64,000 bases of DNA from Christensenella sp. UBA7703 (GTDB taxonomy: Bacteria; Bacillota; Clostridia; Christensenellales; CAG-138): positions 62,001-126,000 of the forward strand of contig DLGD01000033.1 of NCBI GenBank assembly GCA_002482505.1, written 5' to 3'. The first letter of the stretch is position 1. Every line of letters begins with the position of its first letter. A model generated the notes under the pieces. It had not been told where the DNA came from, made no database searches, and saw only the letters and a list, made by a program, of their open reading frames with translations. Below, piece by piece: positions 8,137 to 16,063 of the stretch. Made by a program: the position numbers and the translations under genes.

Positions 8137-8165
8137 CTTGAAAAATTCGCTTCAAGCGTTATAAT
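8137..8165 (+). promoter_or_regulatory. ndh2 promoter with CTTGAA-N8-TTCAAG dyad
   Basis: TTGAAA (8138-8143), 16-base spacer, perfect TATAAT (8160-8165). The perfect inverted repeat CTTGAA-N8-TTCAAG (8137-8156) covers the -35 and the spacer, as expected for a repressor site. Confidence 0.7.
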
Positions 8166-8250
8166 AGAAATATTGTATATGAATATCGATTATAATCAAG
8201 CGAGAGCATGCAGAAATAAGCACATCGCTGGAGCAACGGGAAGGAAGCAT

Positions 8251-10251
8251 ATGAAGACAAAAATACTCATCATCGGTGGAAGTTATGCTGGCGTAAAAGC
8301 CGGGAAAACACTCCATAAAATTTTCCGCAAGGACGATGACGTAGAAATCACCCTGGTCGATAAGAACCCATTCCATACACTCATGACCGAGCTGCATGAG
8401 GTGGCGGGGCATCGTACGGAAGCGGATTCGATCAAGATCGATCTAAGGAAGATTTTCCGCGGTAGAAAAGTCAAGGTCGTCACAGACGAGATTACGCAAT
8501 GCGACATCGCAAACAAACGTGTTGCAAGCGCAAAGAGAACGTATGAGTTTGACTACCTGATCATCGCAATCGGCAGTCAGCCAAACTTCTTCGGCGTAAA
8601 AGGCGCCGAGGAGAATTCGCATACGCTCTGGTCGTATCAGGACGCGATCAAGCTGCGCGCGCATGTAGAGCAGATGTTTGAACGCGCTTCCTATGAAGAA
8701 GACCCGCTTGAAAGAAAGCGCCTGCTGACATTTGCAGTTTGCGGCGGCGGGTTTACCGGCGTTGAGATGGTTGGCGAGCTGGGCGAATCGAAAAAGCATT
8801 TCTGCACGAAGTATGACATCGATCCCGATGAGGTGACGATCTACAATATTGAAGCGCTCGACCGTATTCTGGGCATGCTCGATAGCGATAAGCTCGTCAA
8901 AAAGATTGAGGATAAGTACTTCAAAAAGCTCGGCGTGACGCTGCTGAAAAAATCTGCAATCGTCGAAGTCACACCCAATTCCTTCACCCTGGCAAACGGC
9001 ACGGTGATCCCGAGCTACACGCTGATTTGGTCCGCCGGCATCAAGTGCGTAGAAGGGGCGACGGATTTCTGCCTGGATAAAGGCAGAGGCTCACGTATCA
9101 ACGTCAACGAGTATATGCAAGGCCTGCAGAACGGCGAACCGATCGACGGCATCTATGTTGCCGGCGACTGTGCTTCCTATCAAGACGCAAAAGGCTTTAT
9201 GCCGCAGATTGTACAGGCCGCAGAGCAGTCCGCCCACACCGCCGCGCTCAATATTGCGGAGCAGATTAAGGGCACGAACAACTTCCACGTGCACGAACAG
9301 AAGTACAATGGCTTCATGGTCTCCGTGGGTTCCCGCCGCGGCGTGGCGAACATCGGCTTCCTCGCTTCTGGTTGGTTTGCCATCTTCGTCAAGCATTTTG
9401 TCAATGTGTACTATCAGTTTATGGTCGCGGGGTTTATGCAGGTTGCAAGCTATCTGCGCCATGAAATCTTCAATATCAGGAACAAGCGCTCGTTTGTTGG
9501 CGGCCATTTCTCCAAGCGCAGCCCGAACTTCTGGTTGGTGCCGTTCCGTCTCTGGCTGGGCTTTATGTGGCTGACGGAAGGCGTCGTCAAGATTGCGGAA
9601 GGCTGGTTCAAGTCCCCGCAGGTGGTCAAGACGGTCAACTTCCTGGCCGGAACTGTTGCAACGCAGGCACAGGGTGCGGCTGATGCGGTCAGCGCGGCAA
9701 CCGGAGCAGCCCAGGGCGCGGCTGATGCGGTCAGCGCAGCAACCGGCGCCGTGCAGGGAGCCGCGGACGCGGTGAGCGCCGCAACGGGTGCGGTGACGCA
9801 GGCAGCAACCCAGGTGGCGGAGACAGCGGCAAAACTGCCGGGCATCTTCCAGTGGGTTGTCGATCATAAGCCTTCGGGCTATGGCGAAGCACTCATCAAA
9901 GCGCCGAAGTTTGTTGTCTGGATCATGAACCACTGGATTGCTCCGATTGAGGTGCCCGTGCAGATCATGATGGTCATCATGGAGATCTTGATTGGTTTGA
10001 GTTTCATGGGCGGATTCCTGACGTTCCCGATGGCGCTGATCAGCATTGTGATGACGATTGCCATCGCCATGACCGGAATGGCGGATATCACCATGATGTG
10101 GTATTTCTTTGGCGCGATTGCAATCCTGATGGGCGCAGGCCGTACGTTTGGCCTTGATTACTATGCCATTCCGTGGCTCAAAAAACGCTGGATCAAGACG
10201 AAGCTTGCCGGCAAGAGCTATTTGTACTACGATCACACGGATGACGAATAA
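8251..10251 (+). CDS. ndh2: Type II NADH dehydrogenase with C-terminal membrane domain (Ndh2)
   Basis: 666 residues from ATG 8251 (AAGGA upstream). Residues 1-~390 are the flavoprotein: FAD fold ILIIGGSYAGVKAG near residue 5, NADH fold FAVCGGGFTGVEMVG near residue 165, and the FAD contact YVAGDCA near residue 305. The C-terminal ~270 residues are membrane-embedded and DoxX-like, as in Listeria Ndh2, the EET-dedicated NADH:quinone oxidoreductase. An unusual Ala-rich stretch (residues 474-515) splits the membrane part: three 14-residue repeats beginning QGAADAVSAATGA. The enzyme should feed NADH electrons to demethylmenaquinone. It is followed by eetA after a 69-base gap holding a strong hairpin. 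Confidence 0.92.
   Translation: MKTKILIIGGSYAGVKAGKTLHKIFRKDDDVEITLVDKNPFHTLMTELHEVAGHRTEADSIKIDLRKIFRGRKVKVVTDEITQCDIANKRVASAKRTYEFDYLIIAIGSQPNFFGVKGAEENSHTLWSYQDAIKLRAHVEQMFERASYEEDPLERKRLLTFAVCGGGFTGVEMVGELGESKKHFCTKYDIDPDEVTIYNIEALDRILGMLDSDKLVKKIEDKYFKKLGVTLLKKSAIVEVTPNSFTLANGTVIPSYTLIWSAGIKCVEGATDFCLDKGRGSRINVNEYMQGLQNGEPIDGIYVAGDCASYQDAKGFMPQIVQAAEQSAHTAALNIAEQIKGTNNFHVHEQKYNGFMVSVGSRRGVANIGFLASGWFAIFVKHFVNVYYQFMVAGFMQVASYLRHEIFNIRNKRSFVGGHFSKRSPNFWLVPFRLWLGFMWLTEGVVKIAEGWFKSPQVVKTVNFLAGTVATQAQGAADAVSAATGAAQGAADAVSAATGAVQGAADAVSAATGAVTQAATQVAETAAKLPGIFQWVVDHKPSGYGEALIKAPKFVVWIMNHWIAPIEVPVQIMMVIMEILIGLSFMGGFLTFPMALISIVMTIAIAMTGMADITMMWYFFGAIAILMGAGRTFGLDYYAIPWLKKRWIKTKLAGKSYLYYDHTDDE
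9670..9795 (+). repeat. Three 42-bp in-frame tandem repeats inside ndh2
   Basis: Each unit encodes QGAADAVSAATGA plus A or V. The copies differ mainly at third codon positions (for example GCG/GCC, GGC/GGA), so this is an established repeat rather than a recent duplication. A partly similar fourth stretch follows. Confidence 0.9.
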
Positions 10252-10265
10252 GAACAACCGGGCAT

Positions 10266-10302
10266 CGATCCAATATCCCTCGCTTTCGGGGATATTGGAT
10301 CG
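10266..10302 (+). other. Strong intercistronic hairpin between ndh2 and eetA
   Basis: Perfect 14-bp stem CGATCCAATATCCC/GGGATATTGGATCG (10266-10279 with 10289-10302), 9-base loop, no T run. It is therefore more likely an mRNA processing or stability element than a terminator. Confidence 0.75.
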
Positions 10303-10320
10303 TGTTGCCCTCATAGGAAC

Positions 10321-10677
10321 ATGAAGAAAAAAGAAATCGTGATTTTGGCGCTCGTCGTTGCCGCGCTTGTCGCCGCCCTCCTCTTGATGAACATAATCGG
10401 CAGCCACGGCGGACGCAGGCTAGAGATCACCGTTAACGGGGAAGAGTATCAAAGCTTTGTCCTCACAGACCAGACAAACATGCATTTTACGATTGAAACC
10501 CCCGATGGATACAACGAAGTTGTGATTACAAACGGGGTTGTGGATGTCGTAGACGCGGATTGCCACAACCACGTTTGCGTGGACACGAAGCCGGCGAGTA
10601 AAATCTTTGATAAGATCGTATGCTTGCCGCACAAAGTCGTCATTGAGATTGTCGGCGACGACGGCGAAATGGACTAA
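10321..10677 (+). CDS. eetA: EetA-like NusG-domain-II protein
   Basis: 118 residues. One N-terminal membrane helix (residues 5-25) is followed by an extracytoplasmic NusG domain II-type beta domain, with the Cys motifs DADCHNHVCV and IVCLPHKVVIEI. The start has AGGA upstream. In the Listeria EET locus the equivalent protein is EetA, required for iron reduction but of unknown biochemical role. The gene is followed 3 bases later by eetB and lies between ndh2 and eetB as in that locus. Confidence 0.85.
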   Translation: MKKKEIVILALVVAALVAALLLMNIIGSHGGRRLEITVNGEEYQSFVLTDQTNMHFTIETPDGYNEVVITNGVVDVVDADCHNHVCVDTKPASKIFDKIVCLPHKVVIEIVGDDGEMD

Positions 10678-10680
10678 CGA

Positions 10681-11199
10681 ATGAAGAGAAAAAGCACCCG
10701 ATATATCACGTTTATGGCGATGATGATCACGCTTGCGCTGATTCTGAGCTATTTTGAAACGCTGATTCCGGCCATTCCGATTCCCGGCGCCAAGATTGGG
10801 CTGCCAAATCTCGTGACATTGCTTGTTTTGGTCACGCTGGGCTTCTTTGATGCATTCGTGATCCTGATCATTCGTACCACGATCATTTCCGTGCTGTTTA
10901 CGTCCGTTGTATCGTTGGCATATTCGCTTGCAGGCGGAATTTTAAGCCTTGTTGCAATGTATTTGGTCATCCGCTTTTTAAAGGATAAGGTATCGATTGT
11001 GGCGACCAGCGTGATCGGCGCAACGATGCACAGCGTAGGGCAGGTGCTTTGCGCCATGCTGATCGTGGAATCGTTCAGCATTGCAACCCTGCTGCCGATC
11101 CTGATCCTGATTTCGATTGTCACGGGGTTGATCATTGGCTACAGCGCAAAGTTTACGCTGAAGCATTTCAATCTTTTGTTGAGTAAAGGAACGACATGA
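10681..11199 (+). CDS. eetB: EetB-like Gx-transporter-family membrane protein
   Basis: 172 residues and about five membrane helices, starting with a basic KRKSTRYITFMAMM. The IPIPGAKIGLPNLVTLL segment is the hallmark of the Gx transporter (ECF S-component-like) family, often annotated as heptaprenyl diphosphate synthase component I. It overlaps dmkB by 4 bases (ATGA), so the two are translationally coupled. In Listeria, EetB belongs to the EET locus. Whether it moves a quinone, a flavin or something else is not known. Confidence 0.85.
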   Translation: MKRKSTRYITFMAMMITLALILSYFETLIPAIPIPGAKIGLPNLVTLLVLVTLGFFDAFVILIIRTTIISVLFTSVVSLAYSLAGGILSLVAMYLVIRFLKDKVSIVATSVIGATMHSVGQVLCAMLIVESFSIATLLPILILISIVTGLIIGYSAKFTLKHFNLLLSKGTT

Positions 11200-12179
11200 G
11201 CAATTATTGGATGGAGTATCCATTTTTACAATCGGAACTGGAGTTGGTCAAGCAGTTTATGATCGATTCTATTTCCGACGCGATACCATTGGTCAAAGAA
11301 CCCCTGCTGGAGGTGATTCAATCCGGCGGCAAGATGCTAAGACCCGCGATGGTGATCCTCGGCGCGAAGCTGGGCAGATACAAGAGTGAACGCATCATTC
11401 CGATTGCGGCGTGTGTGGAACTCCTGCATACGGCTACCCTGATCCACGACGACATCATCGACGAAAGCAAGCTCCGCAGAGGCGTTGAGACCACGCAGAG
11501 CAAATATTCCAAGGAAGTTGCCGTGCTGGTAGGTGATTATGTCTTTGCAAAAACGTTTGACCTCCTCGCCGGGGATTATCCGGCGGAGATGTTGAGGCAC
11601 CTTTCGCAAAGCATTATGAAAATATGCGAAGGCGAGCTATCGCAATACGCGCATCGTTACAACGATTCACTCGACTTTGATCAATATGTTGAAATCATTG
11701 CGGGGAAAACGGCTGCGCTATTTTCTATGAGTTTGTTTGCGGGCGCCTACGAGGCAAAGGTGAACAATCAAACACAGCGATTTTTGATTCAGGCGGGTTA
11801 TTGCATCGGCATGATGTTCCAGATCATCGACGACTGTTTGGATTATCTTGGAACAGCGGAGACGATCGGGAAAAACGTTGCAAACGACATCAAACAAGGC
11901 GATATGACATTGCCGCTGCTTTTCGCAATGAAAAACGATTCTTCCGGCGCATTGCACGAGCTTGTGTTTCAAAGCAACTTGACGCAGGAGAACATCGCCC
12001 GCGTAGGCACGCTTGTGAAGGAAAACCAAGGCGTTGCTCTGGCGGAAGAGAAGGCGCGTGAATACGGCCAGGACGCGCTCAAAGCGATTGAAAAACTCAA
12101 AAAGTCCGAGAGTCGCAGACTATTGGAAAAGATCGTAGCATCCATCTTGGAGTCGCCAAAAACCCAAACGTATGCTTGA
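11196..12179 (+). CDS. dmkB: Polyprenyl diphosphate synthase, DmkB-like
   Basis: 327 residues, the usual length for trans-isoprenyl diphosphate synthases. The GGKMLRP motif is at residues 44-50, the first Asp-rich motif DDIID at 85-89, and the second in QIIDDCLDY near residue 210. It makes the polyprenyl tail of the quinone by chain elongation with isopentenyl diphosphate. It is last in ndh2-eetA-eetB-dmkB and should supply the tail used by DmkA at 4048-5016. A terminator follows at 12249-12286. Confidence 0.92.
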   Translation: MSNYWMEYPFLQSELELVKQFMIDSISDAIPLVKEPLLEVIQSGGKMLRPAMVILGAKLGRYKSERIIPIAACVELLHTATLIHDDIIDESKLRRGVETTQSKYSKEVAVLVGDYVFAKTFDLLAGDYPAEMLRHLSQSIMKICEGELSQYAHRYNDSLDFDQYVEIIAGKTAALFSMSLFAGAYEAKVNNQTQRFLIQAGYCIGMMFQIIDDCLDYLGTAETIGKNVANDIKQGDMTLPLLFAMKNDSSGALHELVFQSNLTQENIARVGTLVKENQGVALAEEKAREYGQDALKAIEKLKKSESRRLLEKIVASILESPKTQTYA

Positions 12180-12248
12180 TTGTATGCTGGCGCAGGTGGT
12201 ATTATAACCAGAGAAGACGCTTTTAAACAATCTCGAAATGTGCACCTT

Positions 12249-12286
12249 GCAAACCCATGATTCACTGGCTTGGGTTTGCTTTTTTT
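12249..12286 (+). terminator. Terminator of the ndh2-eetA-eetB-dmkB operon
   Basis: Perfect 9-bp stem GCAAACCCA/TGGGTTTGC (12249-12257 with 12271-12279), 13-base loop, then seven T. Confidence 0.9.
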
Positions 12287-12498
12287 CATCATAAGAATTA
12301 TTCTCAAAAACGGCAGAATAAGTCGAGATCATATAAACTTCTCTAGCGAATCGGCCGCACAAAAAACGTTGGCGAACTATACTTATTTTCATATATGCGC
12401 GCATATAAAAATAGATTGGATTTGTTCCGCAAAAAGCATATGATTGTAAATCGGTTCACAGATAACGACGATCAGGGGGGGAAGAAACCGGCAAGCAC

Positions 12499-12533
12499 GC
12501 GAAAGAGAAAGAACGATAGATGTTCTTTTTCGC
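12499..12533 (+). promoter_or_regulatory. Bulged hairpin in the P-ATPase leader
   Basis: AAAGAAC pairs with GTTCTTT (12508-12514 with 12522-12528) and is extended by GCGAA/TTCGC (12499-12503 with 12529-12533) across a 4-base bulge. The 3' arm carries a run of five T, so it could act as a weak attenuator. I cannot match the leader to a known riboswitch by eye. Confidence 0.4.
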
Positions 12534-12563
12534 AGTTAAGCGCCGTGTGTTGCACGAAATACT

Positions 12564-15398
12564 ATGGAAAGTAAAATAGAAACCATCGATCCATGGGCAG
12601 AAACCATACAATCGATTCAGAAACTGGCGGTCAATGATGTCTGCCAGGCGATGAACACCAGAATGGGCGGATTATCCACCGAGGAGGTAGAGGACGCGCG
12701 CCGGACACACGGCAAGAACGTCATCACCGAAAAGAAGGGGAAACCGGTCATTCTCATCTTTTTGGCAAATTTCGTGAGCCTTATGGCCATCCTACTGTGG
12801 GTTGGCGGTATTATCGCGTTTTTTGCCGACATGGTGGAGCTCGCAGTTGCCATTTGGTTGGTTAACATCATCAATGGTGTATTCAGCTTCTGGCAGGAAT
12901 ACCGCGCGGGCAAGGCGACGGAAGCACTCCGAAACATGCTGCCTTCCTATGCGCGCGTGATTCGAAACAGAGCGGAAGACCGCATCCTTACGGAAGATCT
13001 CGTGCCCGGAGACATCATGCTTCTTGCCGAAGGAGACAAGATTTCTGCCGACGCGCGTCTTCTCGAGAGCAGCGATTTTCAGGTGAACCAGTCTACTTTG
13101 ACTGGGGAATCCAACCCGGTTCGAAAGACCCACGATGCGGTCTTGCGCGATGGGCTTGGACGCTCTGAAGTGCCAAACCTTGTGTTTGCGGGTACCAGCG
13201 TCGCCAGCGGCACGGCAAAGGCCGTTGTGATTGCAATCGGTATGCAGACCGAGTTTGGCAAGATCGCGAAGCTCACTCAGACGCTCAAGGAAGAGAAAAG
13301 CCCGCTGCAAAAGGAGCTGGATCGTGTCACACGGCAAGTTTCTGCGATGGCGGTCAGCGCCGGCGTGTTCTTCTTCCTTGCGGCAGTGTTTCTTGTGCAC
13401 GATTCTGTCGCGAAGAGCTTTATCTTTGCGCTTGGCATGATTGTTGCGTTCATCCCGGAAGGACTGCTGCCGACCGTGACGCTTGCACTCGCGATGGCGG
13501 TGCAACGTATGGTTAAGGAGCACGCGCTTGTGAAGCGGCTTTCCGCTGTGGAAACGCTTGGCTGTACAAGCGTGATTTGCTCCGATAAAACGGGCACACT
13601 AACGCAAAATGAAATGACAGTCAACAACCTCTGGCTGCCGGGCAGGGAACTCACCGTGACCGGCCTTGGCTACGCACCAAAGGGGAAAGTGCTGCATGAC
13701 AAGAAGGAAGTCTCTGTAGAGACCGACGGAGATTTACGGATGCTCCTCACCGCGGCTGCGCTTTGCAGCAACGCGCGCGTTGTGCCGCCTGAACCCGGAA
13801 GCGATCGCTATACTGTGCTTGGCGACCCGACAGAGGCTTGCCTTGGCGTGGTTGCGGAAAAAGCGGGACTGAATGTGGAGTATGCAGTGCGCCGCGCGCC
13901 GCGCGTGCGCGAGCTCCCGTTTGACAGCCGCAGAAAACGGATGACGACCATCCACGAGCTGGAGGCACCCGTCCGGGGCGCGCGTCGCGTGGCCTATATC
14001 AAAGGGGCGCCCAAAGAGGTGCTGGAACTCAGCGCGACGATCTCCGTCAACGGCGAGATTGTGCCGCTGACGCAGGCGCAACGCGATGAAATTATGGCGG
14101 AGAACGACCGCTACGCAAGAAACGGCCTCCGCGTCATCGCGGTTGCGTGCCGCTACCTCACAAGAGAGATGAACCTGCCCGCGTCGCTTAGCGCCTATAC
14201 GCCGGAGCTGATCGAACAGGAGATGACATTCTTAGGACTGACCGTCATGGCAGACCCGCCAAGACCAGAAGTTGCGGACGCAGTGAAGCTTTGTCACCGC
14301 GCAAACATTCGCATCATCATGATCACGGGTGACTATGGCCTAACTGCGGAAAGCATCGCAAAGCGCATCGGTATTGTCAAGGGAGAGCATCCGCGCGTGA
14401 TCTCCGGGCTTGAACTGGAACAACTTTCGGATGAAAACCTCAAGACAGCGCTCAAGGACGAAGTCATCTTCGCCCGCGTTGCGCCGGAGCAGAAATATCG
14501 CGTGGTCTGCGCCCTGCAGGAAATGGGCCATGTGGTAGCGGTGACCGGCGACGGCGTAAACGACGCGCCTGCGCTCAAGAAGGCGGATATCGGCGTTGCA
14601 ATGGGGATCAGTGGCACAGATGTTGCGAAGGAAGCCGCGGATATGATCCTCACCGACGATAACTTTGCCTCCATCGTTCGCGCCATCGAGGAAGGGCGTG
14701 CGGTCTATAGCAACATCCGCAAGTTCATCCTTTATATCCTCAACAGCAACGTGCCGGAGGCAGTGCCTTCTGCGGCGTTCCTGTTCTCGCGCGGCGGGAT
14801 TCCGCTGCCGCTGACGGTCATGCAGATTTTAAGCATCGACCTCGGTACGGACATGATGCCCGCGCTGGGCCTTGGCACCGAACTGCCGGAAAAAGGAATT
14901 ATGGACCAACCGCCGCGCTCCTTGAAGAGCAGGCTGCTCAATGGTAAACTGTTTGTGAAGGCGTTTCTCTGGTATGGTATGCTGGAGGGCGTGATCTGTA
15001 TGGCGGCTTACTTCTACGCAAACTGGGTGCACGGTTGGCCGGGTGTCCCGCTTGCCGCAGAAGGGCTTGTCTATCGGCAGGCGACCACGATGACGCTGGC
15101 TTCGATCGTGTTCTGCCAAATCGGCGCGGTGCTCAACTGCCGCACGGAACGTGAAAGCGTCTTCTCGGTTGGACTGTTCAGCAACAAGCGCGTACTGCTT
15201 GGCATCGCGGTAGAGCTGGTCTTGATCTGCGCGCTGAGCTATGTGCCGTTCTTGCAGGGCATCTTCAACACAGCTCCTCTTGCGTTGACGGATTGGCTGC
15301 TGCTTATCGTGTTGCCGTTCCCGATTCTCTTGCTGGAAGAACTGCGCAAATACTTCTCTCGTAAGGCAATAAATCGTAAAGGAGGGCGGTCGCTATGA
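12564..15398 (+). CDS. P-type cation-transporting ATPase, type IIC-like
   Basis: 944 residues with all core parts: actuator-domain TGES (in STLTGESNP), phosphorylation motif DKTGTLT, the TGDGVNDAPAL hinge and about ten membrane helices. The helix 4 motif FIPEGLLPTVT, helix 5 SNVPEAVPSAAF and helix 6 DLGTDMMPALGLG resemble Na+,K+/H+,K+-ATPases (type IIC) more than bacterial Ca2+ pumps. Substrate is therefore likely Na+ and/or K+, by inference. Its last codons overlap the first of two TrkA-type RCK genes (ATGA), which suggests gating or regulation by nucleotide-binding RCK proteins. No ribosome site of usual strength is seen before ATG 12564. Confidence 0.9.
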   Translation: MESKIETIDPWAETIQSIQKLAVNDVCQAMNTRMGGLSTEEVEDARRTHGKNVITEKKGKPVILIFLANFVSLMAILLWVGGIIAFFADMVELAVAIWLVNIINGVFSFWQEYRAGKATEALRNMLPSYARVIRNRAEDRILTEDLVPGDIMLLAEGDKISADARLLESSDFQVNQSTLTGESNPVRKTHDAVLRDGLGRSEVPNLVFAGTSVASGTAKAVVIAIGMQTEFGKIAKLTQTLKEEKSPLQKELDRVTRQVSAMAVSAGVFFFLAAVFLVHDSVAKSFIFALGMIVAFIPEGLLPTVTLALAMAVQRMVKEHALVKRLSAVETLGCTSVICSDKTGTLTQNEMTVNNLWLPGRELTVTGLGYAPKGKVLHDKKEVSVETDGDLRMLLTAAALCSNARVVPPEPGSDRYTVLGDPTEACLGVVAEKAGLNVEYAVRRAPRVRELPFDSRRKRMTTIHELEAPVRGARRVAYIKGAPKEVLELSATISVNGEIVPLTQAQRDEIMAENDRYARNGLRVIAVACRYLTREMNLPASLSAYTPELIEQEMTFLGLTVMADPPRPEVADAVKLCHRANIRIIMITGDYGLTAESIAKRIGIVKGEHPRVISGLELEQLSDENLKTALKDEVIFARVAPEQKYRVVCALQEMGHVVAVTGDGVNDAPALKKADIGVAMGISGTDVAKEAADMILTDDNFASIVRAIEEGRAVYSNIRKFILYILNSNVPEAVPSAAFLFSRGGIPLPLTVMQILSIDLGTDMMPALGLGTELPEKGIMDQPPRSLKSRLLNGKLFVKAFLWYGMLEGVICMAAYFYANWVHGWPGVPLAAEGLVYRQATTMTLASIVFCQIGAVLNCRTERESVFSVGLFSNKRVLLGIAVELVLICALSYVPFLQGIFNTAPLALTDWLLLIVLPFPILLLEELRKYFSRKAINRKGGRSL

Positions 15399-16045
15399 AA
15401 GTGATCGTTGTCGGCTGTGGGAAAATGGGTTCCGGCCTCGCGTTGGAACTGTCGAAAAAGGGGCATTCTGTAACCGTAGTGGGGTCTTCGACGGAAGAGC
15501 TTTCAATACTTGGCAAGGGATTTCGCGGCGAGACCATTGTTGGCGTCGCGTTTGACAAGCAAATTCTGGAGCAAGCAGGTATTGAGCGGGCAGATGCCGT
15601 CGTAGCCTGCACGAAGAGCGACGAAACGAATGCGCTCATCGGCCGTATCTCTCGCAATACCTATCGCGTACCGCGGGTTATCAGTCGGTTGTATGACCCG
15701 CGCAAAGCGGAAATCTATCGTACGCTCGGCATTCAGACCATCTCCGCCACCGAGTGGGGCGTCAAGCACGCAATCGAGCTTCTCAGCTATGACCAGCTGG
15801 ATATTGTTGCGGGCCTTGGCAACGGCGGCGTGGACATCGTCCGTGTAGAGGCGACGGAGCTGTTGATCGGTAAAAAAATTGTCGATTTCACGGCTGCGGG
15901 GGAATTCTCCGTGTGCGGGCTGAGCCGGCAAAACCAAACATTCCTGCCGACGCTGGGCACCGTGCTTCAAAAAGGCGACGTGATCTATTTTAACGTGCTG
16001 GTGTCTTCGGTCAAGCAGTTCAAGCATGTGCTTGGGCTTCTGTGA
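15395..16045 (+). CDS. TrkA/RCK-family NAD-binding protein (first copy)
   Basis: 216 residues: RCK_N Rossmann domain starting MKVIVVGCGKMGSGLA (GxGxxG) to about residue 125, then an RCK_C (TrkA_C) domain with LIGKKIVDF and LQKGDVIYF. The family forms the cytosolic regulatory rings of K+ channels and of Trk/Ktr transporters, binding NAD(H), ATP or cyclic di-AMP. It overlaps the ATPase stop by 4 bases, with AGGAGGG upstream, so it is probably made together with the pump. No TrkH/KtrB channel gene lies in the window, so the partner may be the ATPase itself or a distant channel. Confidence 0.88.
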   Translation: MKVIVVGCGKMGSGLALELSKKGHSVTVVGSSTEELSILGKGFRGETIVGVAFDKQILEQAGIERADAVVACTKSDETNALIGRISRNTYRVPRVISRLYDPRKAEIYRTLGIQTISATEWGVKHAIELLSYDQLDIVAGLGNGGVDIVRVEATELLIGKKIVDFTAAGEFSVCGLSRQNQTFLPTLGTVLQKGDVIYFNVLVSSVKQFKHVLGLL

Positions 16046-16063
16046 GAGGGATAGGTGAGATAA

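Larger units (their letters stand above)
7857..8250. other. 394-base divergent regulatory region between pplA and ndh2
   Basis: AT-rich region with the pplA promoter (7885-7914), a palindromic site at 7983-8001 (TACCGA-N7-TCGGTA nested with ACCGAT-A-ATCGGT), and the ndh2 promoter with an inverted repeat at 8137-8165. No gene was seen in it. Confidence 0.7.
12180..12563. other. 384-base region: terminator, palindrome and leader of the P-type ATPase operon
   Basis: After the dmkB terminator there is a perfect 16-bp palindrome TATATGCG/CGCATATA (12392-12407). The promoter TTGGAT (12416-12421), 17-base spacer, TATGAT (12439-12444) would give a leader of roughly 110 bases. The leader has a G-rich run near 12475 and a hairpin at 12499-12533. 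No gene was seen in it. Confidence 0.6.

Noticed and set aside
9091..10407. A 438-codon open frame on the minus strand opposite ndh2
   Set aside because: Its composition (runs of His, Arg and Cys) is that of an antisense shadow, and the plus strand carries an unmistakable Ndh2 with promoter and ribosome site.
12451..12563. A cyclic di-AMP or manganese riboswitch in the P-ATPase leader
   Set aside because: The context is attractive, but I could not match the conserved core of either class by eye, so only an unassigned structured leader is reported.
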